From Synechococcus sp. WH 7803 (GTDB lineage Bacteria; Cyanobacteriota; Cyanobacteriia; PCC-6307; Cyanobiaceae): a stretch of 64,000 nt of DNA. Within the stretch, counting starts at the first letter, position 1. Each line of letters begins with the position of its first letter. The notes beneath the pieces were generated by a model, which saw only the letters and a program-made list of their open reading frames with translations, was not told where the DNA came from and did no database searches. The position numbers and the translations under genes are program-made. The stretch covers positions 1 to 64,000 of the forward strand of contig CT971583.1 of the NCBI GenBank assembly GCA_000063505.1, read 5' to 3'. Positions 10,463 through 19,308 of the stretch are shown here, one piece after another.

Positions 10463-11122
10463 GTGTCTGCTTCCCACCAGGAGTCCTCACCTCGTCTCGC
10501 GCCGCTCCTGCGTTGGCTTGGGCTCACCCTGGTTCTGCTTCTCGCTCTGCAGATCGGTGTGGTTCTCAGCGCTGCGGATTGGAGTGATGAGGTTTACCAG
10601 CAGCTCCTCATTGAGCGGTTGGTCAATCAGGCGCCGATGGGATTCATCGGTCTGTTGCTCATGCTCATCGCGTCGCGGTTGGATCAGCCCGGATCAGCGC
10701 GTCCGCCGATCCGGATCGTGGTCTGCATTCTTTCGGCACTGATGGCTCTGGCCATGATCGCCGTGATTCCCCTTGGCATCAGTGGCAATCAGTCCCTCTC
10801 CGGTGAAGCCGACCAAAGCCTGAACCAGAAGCGAGGGCAGTTGGAGATGGCAAGACAGCAATCCGCCAATCCCGACAACGTGAAGATTCTCGGTGAGCAG
10901 CTTGCCCAGGCCGGTCAGCTTCCCGCTGATGCAACCGATGAGGACAAGACCAAGGCGGCGCAGGAGTTCATCGACAAACAGTTGTCACAGATGGATCAGC
11001 AGATCCAGCAGGCCGAGCGCCAGCGCAATCTGGCAGTGAATCAGCGTCGGTTCGGCGGCACCTTCAGTGCGGTGGTGCTTGCTGTGGCTCTGGCACTGCT
11101 GGCTGTAGCCGCTGTGCTCTGA
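10463..11122 (+). CDS. HpsJ-like multi-helix membrane protein
   Basis: A 219-residue inner-membrane protein from GTG 10463. Hydrophobic segments lie near residues 18-40, 58-68, 78-98 and 198-219. Between the last two is a polar, glutamine-rich helical stretch (QLSQMDQQIQQAERQRNLAV) likely to form a coiled coil. The arrangement resembles the cyanobacterial HpsJ family, linked in filamentous species to hormogonium polysaccharide; that assignment is from memory and moderate. No biochemical function is visible. It begins a plus-strand cluster with the DUF502 gene 16 bases downstream. Confidence 0.8.
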   Translation: MSASHQESSPRLAPLLRWLGLTLVLLLALQIGVVLSAADWSDEVYQQLLIERLVNQAPMGFIGLLLMLIASRLDQPGSARPPIRIVVCILSALMALAMIAVIPLGISGNQSLSGEADQSLNQKRGQLEMARQQSANPDNVKILGEQLAQAGQLPADATDEDKTKAAQEFIDKQLSQMDQQIQQAERQRNLAVNQRRFGGTFSAVVLAVALALLAVAAVL

Positions 11123-11138
11123 TCGCTGGTTAGGTTGG

Positions 11139-11909
11139 TTGCACACGTTGGCCGCAGGCCCCGGGCGTTCCTTGGTCCAGTCCAATCCAAGACCTGATCA
11201 GCCACTTGGCGCCAGGCTTCAACAGGATCTCAAGAATGACCTGATCGCAGGTCTGCTTGTGGTGATTCCTTTGGCCACCACGATCTGGCTGGCCACGATC
11301 GTCAGTCGCTTCGTGCTGGCCTTTCTCACGTCGATCCCCAAGCAGTTCAATCCGTTCATCACGCTCAATCCGCTTCTGCAGGATCTGATCAACCTGGCCC
11401 TCGGGCTCACGGTTCCTTTGCTCGGAATCTTGCTGATCGGTCTGATGGCCCGAAACATCGTGGGTCGTTGGTTGCTTGAGTTCGGTGAGGGAACCCTCCT
11501 GCGCATTCCCTTGGCGGGATCGGTTTACAAAACCCTCAAACAACTTCTTGAGACTTTTCTGCGCGATAACTCCCAACGCTTCCGAAGGGTTGTGCTTGTG
11601 GAATATCCCAGGGAGGGCCTCTACAGCGTTGGTTTTGTGACCGGAGAAGTCGGCCCTTCGCTGCAGTCAGAACTGGAAGAGCGCTTGCTGAGTGTGTTTA
11701 TTCCCACAGCACCCAATCCCACCACCGGTTGGTACACCCTCGTTCCTGAATCGTCTGTGAGGGATCTGGATCTTTCCGTTGAGGATGCATTCAAAACGAT
11801 CATTTCCGCCGGAATCGTGAACCCTGACGCCCGGGAAGCGCCAGCCGGCCGCAGCTTTTCGAGCCTGATCGCCCAGCTCAGAGCCTCTGTGGCACCCTCC
11901 TCCTCCTGA
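11139..11909 (+). CDS. DUF502 family membrane protein
   Basis: A 256-residue protein with two strong transmembrane segments: residues about 34-60 (LIAGLLVVIPLATTIWLATI) and about 85-108 (LINLALGLTVPLLGILLIGL). A soluble domain with VYKTLKQLLETFL and VVLVEYPREGLYSVGFVTGE follows. This is the DUF502 pattern, widespread in bacteria and plants with no firmly established bacterial role. The computed start is TTG at 11139; a TTG at 11172 nearer the conserved region is equally possible. It sits 18 bases upstream of nusB on the same strand. Confidence 0.88.
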   Translation: MHTLAAGPGRSLVQSNPRPDQPLGARLQQDLKNDLIAGLLVVIPLATTIWLATIVSRFVLAFLTSIPKQFNPFITLNPLLQDLINLALGLTVPLLGILLIGLMARNIVGRWLLEFGEGTLLRIPLAGSVYKTLKQLLETFLRDNSQRFRRVVLVEYPREGLYSVGFVTGEVGPSLQSELEERLLSVFIPTAPNPTTGWYTLVPESSVRDLDLSVEDAFKTIISAGIVNPDAREAPAGRSFSSLIAQLRASVAPSSS

Positions 11910-11927
11910 GTCGTTCGTTAACGATCC

Positions 11928-12560
11928 ATGCAGACCCGTTCCCTCTCCCGAGAGCTCGCCCTCCTCGTGCTCAGCCAGTGCGCAGAGCGGGATCGCTCTC
12001 TGTCTGTGGAGTCTCTCGAGGCGCTTCTGCAGAAGGCTCTGGATAGTTTGATGCAGCATTGGCGCGAGGTTCTCGATCGATGCGCCGCTGATCTCGAGAA
12101 AGCCCAGCAATCGTTACTGGACAGCGAGCTGCAGGAGGGATCAACGGCTGCAGTCATGCCGGTTCGCGAGCATCTGCGTGACTCCTTAACCAGCGCGGAG
12201 CAAGTGTTGAACGGTCTCTCCGCCAGCCTTGAATTGCCCCGATTGTTGGCCTTGGCTGATCAGGAGATGGTGCAAAAGGAGGCGATGCGCAGGATTCAAC
12301 TGGTTCTCGATGCCCGTCCATCCCTGGATGATCAGCTCGACAGCGTGATGGAAGGCTGGCGTTTGAGCCGTCTTCCCCGCATCGACCGCGACATCCTTCG
12401 TCTTGCTGTTGTTGATCTGCAGTCGATGAAGACGCCAGCGTCCGTTGCTTGCAATGAAGCTGTTGAGCTCGCCAACCGCTACAGCGATGAGCAAGGTCGC
12501 CGCATGATCAATGGGGTGCTGCGCCGCCTGCAGAATGCCTCTTCCCAGGCAGTGTCCTGA
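11928..12560 (+). CDS. nusB: Transcription antitermination factor NusB
   Basis: NusB binds boxA RNA with NusE (ribosomal protein S10) and keeps RNA polymerase elongating through rRNA operons. The ending WRLSRLPRIDRDILRLAVVD then CNEAVELANRYSDEQGRRMI and NGVLRRL is the family signature. The 210-residue length exceeds the E. coli protein (about 140) because of an inserted helical stretch around residues 60-125, usual for cyanobacterial NusB. The ATG at 11928 gives MQTRSLSRELALLVLSQ, a normal NusB start. It ends 5 bases before ftsY, so the two form an operon. Confidence 0.95.
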   Translation: MQTRSLSRELALLVLSQCAERDRSLSVESLEALLQKALDSLMQHWREVLDRCAADLEKAQQSLLDSELQEGSTAAVMPVREHLRDSLTSAEQVLNGLSASLELPRLLALADQEMVQKEAMRRIQLVLDARPSLDDQLDSVMEGWRLSRLPRIDRDILRLAVVDLQSMKTPASVACNEAVELANRYSDEQGRRMINGVLRRLQNASSQAVS

Positions 12561-12565
12561 CCCCC

Positions 12566-14032
12566 ATGGTCTACGACTGGTTCAACCGGCAGTCTGAGGC
12601 TGCTCCAACCCCACCTCCAGCTGATGACAGTGCGTCAGCGCAGGAACCGCAGCAGGACGCGGCCGCCAGTGCGGATGACGATCCTCTGGAGTGGGCACGG
12701 CAGGCCTACGCCCGTTTGAAAGCTCAGAAGGAGCAGGCGAACGCGACCCCTGCGGCACCCCAATCCGACTCCCCGGCAGAGCCAGAGACCAAGCCCGAGC
12801 CTGAACCAGAGCGAGAGCCGGAACAAGAGCCAGCGCCAGCCGATCCCGAGCCAACACCTGTGGCTGGTTTGTCCTTGCTCGAGCAGGCCGCGGCCCAACG
12901 CCAGGAACGACAGCAGCAGCTCGAACAAGAGCCGCAGGTTGCTCAGGAACCGGTCGCCGAGCAACCGGTTCCTGCTGCAAGCGTTGAAGTGGATCGCGAG
13001 CAGGATGAGCCCAGTCTCGGCGCGTTCGACGACACCTTCACCTGGTCGGCGGAGGTGTTGGCCGCCCAGGGTCGTGAGGCAGAGCAGGTCACCCTCGAGG
13101 AGATCGACTGGCTCGGTCGCTTGCGCCAAGGCCTTGAGAAAACCCGCCAGGGTTTTGTCTCCGGGCTTCTGGAGAACTTGGGTGATGACCCCCTCACCCC
13201 GGAGGTGCTCGATGATCTGGAGTCGTTGCTGCTTCGTGCCGACGCTGGCGTGAAGGCCACCGATCAGGTGCTGGATGCTCTGCGCAAGCGCATGAACGAG
13301 CAGGTGGTGGACCCGAGCGAAGGCATCCGCTTTCTCAAGGAGCAGCTTCGGGATCTCTTAGAGGCTCCGATCAAGTCCAGCGGCGTGGATCTTTTGGCCC
13401 CTCAGCGCGGTCAGCTGAACGTTTGGCTGATGGTGGGTGTGAATGGCGTGGGGAAGACCACAACTCTCGGCAAGCTGGCCAACCTGGCGGTGCGTAGCGG
13501 CTATTCCGCCATGATTGCCGCCGCTGATACGTTCCGGGCGGCTGCGGTTCAGCAGGTGCAGGTTTGGGGTGATCGCAGTGATGTTCCTGTGGTGGCTAAC
13601 CCATCGGACAATGCGGATCCTGCAGCTGTGGTGTTTGATGCCATCGGGGCCGCCCGGTCGAAGGGCACGGATCTGGTGCTTGTGGACACCGCTGGCCGCC
13701 TGCAGACCAAACACAACCTGATGGAAGAGCTCAACAAGATCCGGCGGGTTGTGGATCGATTGGCTCCTGATGCAACTGTGGAATCCCTGCTTGTGCTCGA
13801 TGCCAGCCAAGGCCAGAACGGTCTCAAACAAGCCATGGCCTTTGCGCGTGCTGCCGGGTTGACCGGGGTGGTCATCACCAAACTCGATGGCACGGCCCGA
13901 GGGGGTGTTGCTCTCGCTGTTGCCTCCGAAGCCGGGCTTCCGATCCGTTTCATCGGTGCCGGTGAAGGAATCCGTGATTTGCGGCCGTTCAACAGTTTTG
14001 AATTCGTGGAAGCGTTGCTCGCCTCTCGCTGA
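12566..14032 (+). CDS. ftsY: Signal recognition particle receptor FtsY
   Basis: FtsY is the membrane-associated GTPase that docks SRP-ribosome complexes for co-translational insertion of membrane proteins. The NG domain fills the C-terminal 300 residues: P-loop GVNGVGKTTTLGKLA, ADTFRAAAVQQ, DTAGRLQTKHNLM and TKLDGTARGG. The first 170 residues are acidic and low in complexity (runs of Glu-Pro, Glu-Gln), like the acidic A domain of E. coli FtsY that contacts membrane and translocon. The total of 488 residues fits that layout. Follows nusB by 5 bases. Confidence 0.97.
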   Translation: MVYDWFNRQSEAAPTPPPADDSASAQEPQQDAAASADDDPLEWARQAYARLKAQKEQANATPAAPQSDSPAEPETKPEPEPEREPEQEPAPADPEPTPVAGLSLLEQAAAQRQERQQQLEQEPQVAQEPVAEQPVPAASVEVDREQDEPSLGAFDDTFTWSAEVLAAQGREAEQVTLEEIDWLGRLRQGLEKTRQGFVSGLLENLGDDPLTPEVLDDLESLLLRADAGVKATDQVLDALRKRMNEQVVDPSEGIRFLKEQLRDLLEAPIKSSGVDLLAPQRGQLNVWLMVGVNGVGKTTTLGKLANLAVRSGYSAMIAAADTFRAAAVQQVQVWGDRSDVPVVANPSDNADPAAVVFDAIGAARSKGTDLVLVDTAGRLQTKHNLMEELNKIRRVVDRLAPDATVESLLVLDASQGQNGLKQAMAFARAAGLTGVVITKLDGTARGGVALAVASEAGLPIRFIGAGEGIRDLRPFNSFEFVEALLASR

Positions 14033-14106
14033 GTGCTCGCTTGCCCTCGGGCTGCAGTTGTCGGTAGCAAATTTTGCTACGTTGCGGGCCCTGCCATGGT
14101 GATGCT

Positions 14107-15519
14107 GTGAGCAGCAAGCCACCACGGCGACATCCGGCCTCTCCTGCCCGTAGTGCCAGTCAGCAGCCCCTGACGGCCACGGCGTCCTTGCGTCAACTGC
14201 TCGACAGCTTGGTTCGCGAGCAACGCTCGAATCAAGAGCTGTTGGTGTCGCTGGGTTTTGCGCTGCGCAGTTTCACCAACCTCAACCGTTTTCTCGAACT
14301 GGTTCCAGTGGTGGCAGCGCGCCTGGTTGGTGTGGAAGGAGCACTGCTCGTGCCGTTTCAGGGGGATGGTCGCCTCTGGGCCGATCAGATTCAGATGCTC
14401 CCCGGCGTGCGTTCAGAGTCGCTGCTCCAAACGTTGAGCCAGCATGAACCTGGCCGGTCTGCAGGGTTCGGTTCCGATGACGCCCTTGTGCTGGCGCTGG
14501 ATCGCCTGGTTCAGGGTCAGCTGGGCTCCTCTGGACTGTTTGCCACCTCTGTGGTGGCGAGAGGCCGGCAGCGCGGTCGTCTTTATGTGTTCGAGCCCAA
14601 AGGATCGCTGGTGTGGAGCGATGTGCATCGCCGGCAGGTGCAACTGGTTGCTGACCTCACCGGAGTCGCGATCGAAAATGACCAGATGCTGCAGGAAGCC
14701 AGGCGCCATGAGCGCGTGGATCGTCAGCTCAGCATCGGTGCGGAGATCCAGGCGCAGCTTCTGCCGGATCATTGCCCGGTGATTGAAGGGGTGGAACTGG
14801 CGGCGCGCTGTCGGCCGGCGTTTCAAGTGGGAGGCGACTACTACGACTTCATCCCCACGCGCCCGGAGTTAATTGGACGCCGCCGTGAACGGGGTCGCTG
14901 GGCCCTGGTGATGGGTGATGTGATGGGCAAGGGGGTGCCTGCGGGTCTCCTGATGACCATGCTGCGCGGCATGTTGCGCGCTGAGGTGCTGAGCGGATTG
15001 CCGCCGGATCGCATTCTTCACGATCTCAATCAGCTGGCTCTTGAGGATCTGTCTCAGTCCCATCGCTTCGTGACCCTGTTTTATTCGGATTTCGATCCGC
15101 GCTCCCGGCGCTTGCGCTTTGCCAATGCGGCCCACAATCCGCCTTTGATCTGGCGCGCTCAGCAACGCACGATCAGCCGTTTGGATGCGCCGGGGTTGTT
15201 GATCGGTCTGCAGCCCGAGGCGGATTACGGCACTGGCTCCGTTGTGTTGGAACCGGGAGATGTGCTGCTCTATTACACCGATGGCGTCACTGAAGCTCCA
15301 GGGATCACCGGGGATCGCTTTGATGAGGCAAGGCTGATTCGCAGCCTGGAATCTGCCTGCCGCTCTGGCACGGGGTCTCAAGGCATTCTCGATCAGTTGT
15401 TCGACCGCCTGGATCGTTTCGTTGGCGCCGATCGTCAGCTGGAAGACGATGCCTCCATGGTGGTGTTGAAGGTGCGCGAGGAGGTGATGCTGCCTTCAGT
15501 TCCCCGTTCTCCGGCCTGA
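14107..15519 (+). CDS. GAF-domain PP2C-type (SpoIIE/RsbU) serine phosphatase
   Basis: About 470 residues from GTG 14107; a TTG at 14074 opens the frame further upstream. The N-terminal 200 residues look like a GAF sensor domain. The C-terminal 250 are an RsbU/SpoIIE phosphatase with EIQAQLLPDHCP, VGGDYYDFIP, GDVMGKGVPAGLLM and YYTDGVTEAPG, including the Asp/Gly metal-binding residues. Such enzymes usually dephosphorylate anti-sigma-factor antagonists in partner-switching cascades. No anti-sigma or antagonist gene is next to it, so the target is unknown. Confidence 0.92.
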   Translation: MSSKPPRRHPASPARSASQQPLTATASLRQLLDSLVREQRSNQELLVSLGFALRSFTNLNRFLELVPVVAARLVGVEGALLVPFQGDGRLWADQIQMLPGVRSESLLQTLSQHEPGRSAGFGSDDALVLALDRLVQGQLGSSGLFATSVVARGRQRGRLYVFEPKGSLVWSDVHRRQVQLVADLTGVAIENDQMLQEARRHERVDRQLSIGAEIQAQLLPDHCPVIEGVELAARCRPAFQVGGDYYDFIPTRPELIGRRRERGRWALVMGDVMGKGVPAGLLMTMLRGMLRAEVLSGLPPDRILHDLNQLALEDLSQSHRFVTLFYSDFDPRSRRLRFANAAHNPPLIWRAQQRTISRLDAPGLLIGLQPEADYGTGSVVLEPGDVLLYYTDGVTEAPGITGDRFDEARLIRSLESACRSGTGSQGILDQLFDRLDRFVGADRQLEDDASMVVLKVREEVMLPSVPRSPA

Positions 15520-15550
15520 CAAGCTGTGGAGATCTGAGCAGAGGTGAGCG

Positions 15551-16963
15551 ATGGCTGGCGGAGTGACAGGAGGAGGCTCCGCAACCTGGAGTGATCGTTT
15601 CGAGCAGGGATTGCATCCAGCGATCGAGCGTTTCAATGCCTCCATCGGTTTCGACATCACCCTTCTGCAGGAGGATCTCGATGGATCCATGGCCCATGCC
15701 CGCATGCTCGCGCAGTGTGGTGTGATCAGTGAAGCTGAGGCGGATCAACTCTGCGGTGGCTTGGAGCAGATTCGGGCCGAGGCAGCTGAGGGCCGTTTCC
15801 AGCCAGGCCTGGACGATGAGGATGTGCACTTCGCCGTGGAGCGCCGGCTGATCGCTCTCCTGGGACCTGTCGGTAAGAAATTGCATACCGGCCGCAGTCG
15901 CAATGACCAGGTGGGCACGGATCTGCGCCTCTGGCTGCGGCGACGCATTGATGAACTCATTCCCCAGGTGAAGACGTTTCAACGGGCTCTTCTGCGTCAG
16001 GCCCTGAGCCATCGTCGAACCTTGATTCCCGGTTACACCCATCTGCAGCGGGCGCAACCGGTTTGTCTAGCCCATCACCTGCTGGCTTATGTGGAGATGC
16101 TGGAGCGTGATCGTCAGCGTCTTGAGGATGTGCGCAAACGGGTGAATGTTTCACCGCTCGGTGCAGCGGCCCTGGCCGGAACTCCCGTTCCCATCGACCG
16201 GCGCAGCACGGCCGCGGCTCTTGGTTTTGACGGCCTTTATGCCAACAGCCTTGATGCCGTGAGCGACAGGGATTTTGCGGTGGAATTCTCGGCGGCCATC
16301 TCCTTGGTGATGGTGCATCTCAGCCGCCTTGGGGAAGAGGTGATCTTCTGGGCTTCCGAGGAATGCGGCTTTGTTCGGCTCAGTGATCGCTGCGCGACGG
16401 GCAGCAGCCTGATGCCTCAGAAAAAAAATCCCGATGTTCCCGAGTTGGTGAGGGGAAAGTGCGGACGGGTGTTTGGTCATCTCCAGGGCTTGCTCACGAT
16501 GATCAAGGGCCTTCCCTTGGCTTACAACAAGGATTTTCAGGAAGACAAGGAGGCCCTGTTCGACGTGGTCTCTACCGGTTCCCAGTGCCTGGAAGCGATG
16601 ACGATCTTGATGGACGAGGGCCTCAGCTTCCGGGAGGACCGTTTGGAAGCTGCGGTCGCTGCTGATTTCTCCAATGCCACCGATGTGGCCGATTATCTGG
16701 TGGCCCGCCAGGTTCCCTTCCGGGAGGCTTATCAGATCGTGGGCTCTGTGGTGAAACAGTGTCTGAGCGAGGGGGTGTTGTTGCGCGACCTCAGCCTCGA
16801 GCGCTGGCAGAGCTTTCATCCGGCGATTGAATCCGATCTCTATGACGCATTGGCTCCGCGCCAGGTTGTGGCGGCGCGCACCAGTGAGGGCGGAACTGGC
16901 TTCGATCGTGTGGAGGAACAGTTATCGGCCTGGAGTGAGCGCTTGGACCTAGCGAATGGATGA
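15551..16963 (+). CDS. argH: Argininosuccinate lyase
   Basis: ArgH splits argininosuccinate into arginine and fumarate, the last step of arginine synthesis. The fumarase/aspartase-superfamily signature is [12 protein letters not shown] near residue 285, with [20 protein letters not shown] and [11 protein letters not shown] at the other active-site regions. The length of 470 is normal. ATG 15551 follows a purine-rich AGAGGTGAG. It is followed by about 120 non-coding bases before the RNA-binding protein. Confidence 0.98.
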   Translation: MAGGVTGGGSATWSDRFEQGLHPAIERFNASIGFDITLLQEDLDGSMAHARMLAQCGVISEAEADQLCGGLEQIRAEAAEGRFQPGLDDEDVHFAVERRLIALLGPVGKKLHTGRSRNDQVGTDLRLWLRRRIDELIPQVKTFQRALLRQALSHRRTLIPGYTHLQRAQPVCLAHHLLAYVEMLERDRQRLEDVRKRVNVSPLGAAALAGTPVPIDRRSTAAALGFDGLYANSLDAVSDRDFAVEFSAAISLVMVHLSRLGEEVIFWASEECGFVRLSDRCATGSSLMPQKKNPDVPELVRGKCGRVFGHLQGLLTMIKGLPLAYNKDFQEDKEALFDVVSTGSQCLEAMTILMDEGLSFREDRLEAAVAADFSNATDVADYLVARQVPFREAYQIVGSVVKQCLSEGVLLRDLSLERWQSFHPAIESDLYDALAPRQVVAARTSEGGTGFDRVEEQLSAWSERLDLANG

Positions 16964-17082
16964 ACATTTCGCGTGGACGGGTCTACGCTGAGCAAGCCGG
17001 AGGTGCCGCGTTCCTTCACCGGATCTTGACCCGATGGCTTGTCTGATCCCCAGGGTCACTTTCATTCAGGTTCATCAGGAAC

Positions 17083-17706
17083 GTGAGCATTTTTGTAGGC
17101 AATTTGCCCTTCCGCGCTGAGCAGGAAGACGTCATTGAATTGTTCGCTGCCTTTGGAGAGGTCACGAACTGTGCCCTCCCCCTGGAGCGCGACACCGGCC
17201 GCAAACGTGGTTTTGCTTTCGTGGAGATGGCTGATGACGCGGCCGAGGCCGCGGCCATCGAAGCCCTCCAGGGTGCGGAGCTGATGGGCCGTCCCCTGCG
17301 CATCAACAAAGCGGAGCCCCGCGGCAGCGCACCCCGTCGTGGCGGTGGTGGCTACGGCGGCGGCGGCGGTGGTGGTGGCTATCGCGGTGGCGGTGGCGGC
17401 TACAACGATGGCGGCGGTGGCGGTGGCTATCGCGGCGGTGGTGGCGGCTACGGCGGTGGTGGAGAACGCCGTTCGGGCGCCCGAGGTTGGGAAGATCGCA
17501 GTTACGGCGGTGGAGCCTCTGGCGGTGGTGGTGGCTACGGCGGTGGCGGTGGCAGCTACAGCGATGGCGGCGGTGGCGGAGATGACGGCCGCAGCCGGCG
17601 CCGGCGTGGTGGAGCTGCACCCAGTGAGGGTGGTGGATTCAACGATGGCGGTTACGGCGGCGGCGGTGGAGATGACTACGGCGGTTACGGCGGCGCTGAA
17701 GGCTGA
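17083..17706 (+). CDS. Glycine-rich RRM RNA-binding protein
   Basis: A 207-residue protein from GTG 17083. Residues 1-80 are one RRM domain, with RNP2 SIFVGNLPF and RNP1 KRGFAFVEM. The remaining 120 residues are low-complexity, mostly Gly with scattered Tyr, Arg and Ser (GGGYRGGGGGYNDGG-like units), similar to plant glycine-rich RNA-binding proteins. Cyanobacterial Rbp proteins of this kind bind RNA, are often cold-induced, and can take part in mRNA localisation. The 5' untranslated region of up to 119 bases may matter for control. The glycine tract creates false long ORFs in other frames. Confidence 0.93.
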   Translation: MSIFVGNLPFRAEQEDVIELFAAFGEVTNCALPLERDTGRKRGFAFVEMADDAAEAAAIEALQGAELMGRPLRINKAEPRGSAPRRGGGGYGGGGGGGGYRGGGGGYNDGGGGGGYRGGGGGYGGGGERRSGARGWEDRSYGGGASGGGGGYGGGGGSYSDGGGGGDDGRSRRRRGGAAPSEGGGFNDGGYGGGGGDDYGGYGGAEG

Positions 17707-17724
17707 GTTCCTTGTGCTGCCTCG

Positions 17725-18729
17725 TTAAAGCCCGGCATCGATCAGCTGCCGGGCTGAGGCCTCCAGCACCGTGAGATCGGCGCCGCTGCGCTGTGCCTTT
17801 TGGCCCAGGTCACGGCGCCAGTGACGGGCTCCAGGAACGCCTTCCACCAGTTGCACGAGATGGCGGCCAATGTCCCAGAGCCGGCCTCCGCGTTGTAGAT
17901 GCCGCTCGGCGTGGGGAATCAGGCCGATCAGCACATCCGATGCCCGCACGGTTTGCGGGGCATCGCCATAGATCAGCGTGTCGACTGAAGCCCAACGCAA
18001 GGGGTGGGCGTAGGCCGCACGACCCACCATGGCTCCATCACAGTGCTGCAGGGCATCAAGGCATTGTTCCGGTGTGTCGAGGCCTCCGTTCAGTTCGATC
18101 GTGAGCTGTGGTCTGCGCGCTTTCAGGGCGATCACCCGGTCGTGCTGCAAGGGCGGAATCGTGCGGTTCTGTTTGGGGTCGAGACCCTCCAGCCACGCTT
18201 TGCGCGCATGCACGCTGAAGCGAGAGGCTCCGGCATCGGCCACCCGGTCAACGAAGGCCGTGAGCAGGTCGTCGCTGTCGAGATCATCGATGCCCACGCG
18301 GTGCTTCACCGTGACGGGCCGATCGCTGGCCGACACCATCGCCTCCACGCACTGCGCCACCCGCTCGGGTTCCGCCATCAAACAGGCACCGAAATTGCCG
18401 GCCTGCACCCGCGGGCTGGGGCAGCCCACATTCAAGTTGATCTCGTCGTAGCCCCAGTCCGCGGCCATGCGGGTGGCTTCGGCCAGCAGCTGGGGGTCAT
18501 CGCCTCCCACCTGCAGAACAATCGGATGTTCTTCTGGATCGAAACCGAGCAGTCGTTCCCTGCGGTTGCTGTGGTGCAGCGCCTGGGCCACCACCATTTC
18601 GCTGTAGAGCAGTGAACGGCGGCTGATCTGCCGCATCAACTGGCGGAAATGCCGGTCGGTGCAGTCCAGCATCGGGGCGACGCTGAAACGCCAGGGGGGT
18701 TCCCGATCGGCATCGGTGAGGGAATCCAT
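17725..18729 (-). CDS. dusA: tRNA-dihydrouridine synthase A
   Basis: DusA reduces uridines in the D-loop of tRNAs using FMN and NADPH. FSVAPMLDCTDRHFRQLMRQ, the active-site segment NVGCPSPRVQAGNFGACLM (catalytic Cys in GACLM) and ELNGGLDTPEQ are typical of the DusA subgroup. The frame runs up to 19056, but the first 109 codons lie across msrB and do not look coding. The ATG at 18729 (MDSLTDADREPPWRFSVAP) gives 334 residues, the usual length. Divergent from msrB with 60 bases between starts. Confidence 0.95.
   Translation of the reverse strand: MDSLTDADREPPWRFSVAPMLDCTDRHFRQLMRQISRRSLLYSEMVVAQALHHSNRRERLLGFDPEEHPIVLQVGGDDPQLLAEATRMAADWGYDEINLNVGCPSPRVQAGNFGACLMAEPERVAQCVEAMVSASDRPVTVKHRVGIDDLDSDDLLTAFVDRVADAGASRFSVHARKAWLEGLDPKQNRTIPPLQHDRVIALKARRPQLTIELNGGLDTPEQCLDALQHCDGAMVGRAAYAHPLRWASVDTLIYGDAPQTVRASDVLIGLIPHAERHLQRGGRLWDIGRHLVQLVEGVPGARHWRRDLGQKAQRSGADLTVLEASARQLIDAGL
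17729..17755. terminator. Inverted repeat, possible terminator between RRM gene and dusA
   Basis: A perfect 9-base stem, AGCCCGGCA / TGCCGGGCT, with a 9-base loop lies just past the RRM gene stop and over the last codons of convergent dusA. Neither side has a convincing U-run, so it may be only a weak bidirectional terminator or an mRNA-stabilising hairpin. Confidence 0.35.
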
Positions 18730-18789
18730 CCCTCCATGGTGCCTGTCCCTGGGGTTCGGTTTGCTTAGAACGGATGGAACACAGCTGAG

Positions 18790-19308
18790 ATGACAGCGAT
18801 GACTCCCACCGTTGAGCAGTGGTTGTTGAGCCGCCGGTCCCTGATGGTGGCGATGGCAGCGAGTTTGTTTGGGGTGTTCAGGGCTCCAGATCGGGTGTTG
18901 GCGGCTTCCAAAGCCTCGGATGCGGCCTGGGATCTGACGGACGCAGACTGGAAGAAGCGCCTCACACCGGATGCCTATTCGGTGTTGCGCAAGGAGGGCA
19001 CGGAACGTCCGTTCACGAGCGCGTTGAACAACGAGAAGCGAACCGGCACGTATCACTGCGCCGGTTGCGACATGCCCTTGTTCTCCTCCAACGCCAAGTT
19101 CGACAGTGGCACCGGCTGGCCCAGTTTCTTTGAGCCTCTACCCGGTGCGATCGCTACGAAAGTAGATTTCAAACTGATCGTTCCGCGCACGGAATACCAC
19201 TGCAGCCGCTGCGGCGGACACCAGGGCCATGTGTTCAATGACGGCCCCCGGCCAACCGGTAAGCGCTACTGCAACAACGGCGTTGCCCTGCGCTTCCAGC
19301 CTGCTTGA
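18790..19308 (+). CDS. msrB: Exported methionine-R-sulfoxide reductase MsrB
   Basis: MsrB reduces the R form of methionine sulfoxide in proteins. Zinc-binding cysteine pairs (YHCAGC and HCSRCGG), FDSGTGWPSFF and the active-site RYCNNGVALRF are visible. The first 37 residues are not part of the catalytic domain: LSRRSLMVAMAASLFGVF, preceded by polar residues, resembles a twin-arginine (Tat) signal, so the enzyme probably works outside the cytoplasm or in the thylakoid lumen. The 172-residue length equals the usual domain plus signal. The following flavoprotein gene overlaps its 3' end. Confidence 0.94.
   Translation: MTAMTPTVEQWLLSRRSLMVAMAASLFGVFRAPDRVLAASKASDAAWDLTDADWKKRLTPDAYSVLRKEGTERPFTSALNNEKRTGTYHCAGCDMPLFSSNAKFDSGTGWPSFFEPLPGAIATKVDFKLIVPRTEYHCSRCGGHQGHVFNDGPRPTGKRYCNNGVALRFQPA

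Noticed and set aside
17303-17620. His/Arg-rich ORF opposite the glycine tract
   Set aside because: GGC/GGT runs read backwards give His/Arg/Ser-rich nonsense; not a real metal-binding protein.
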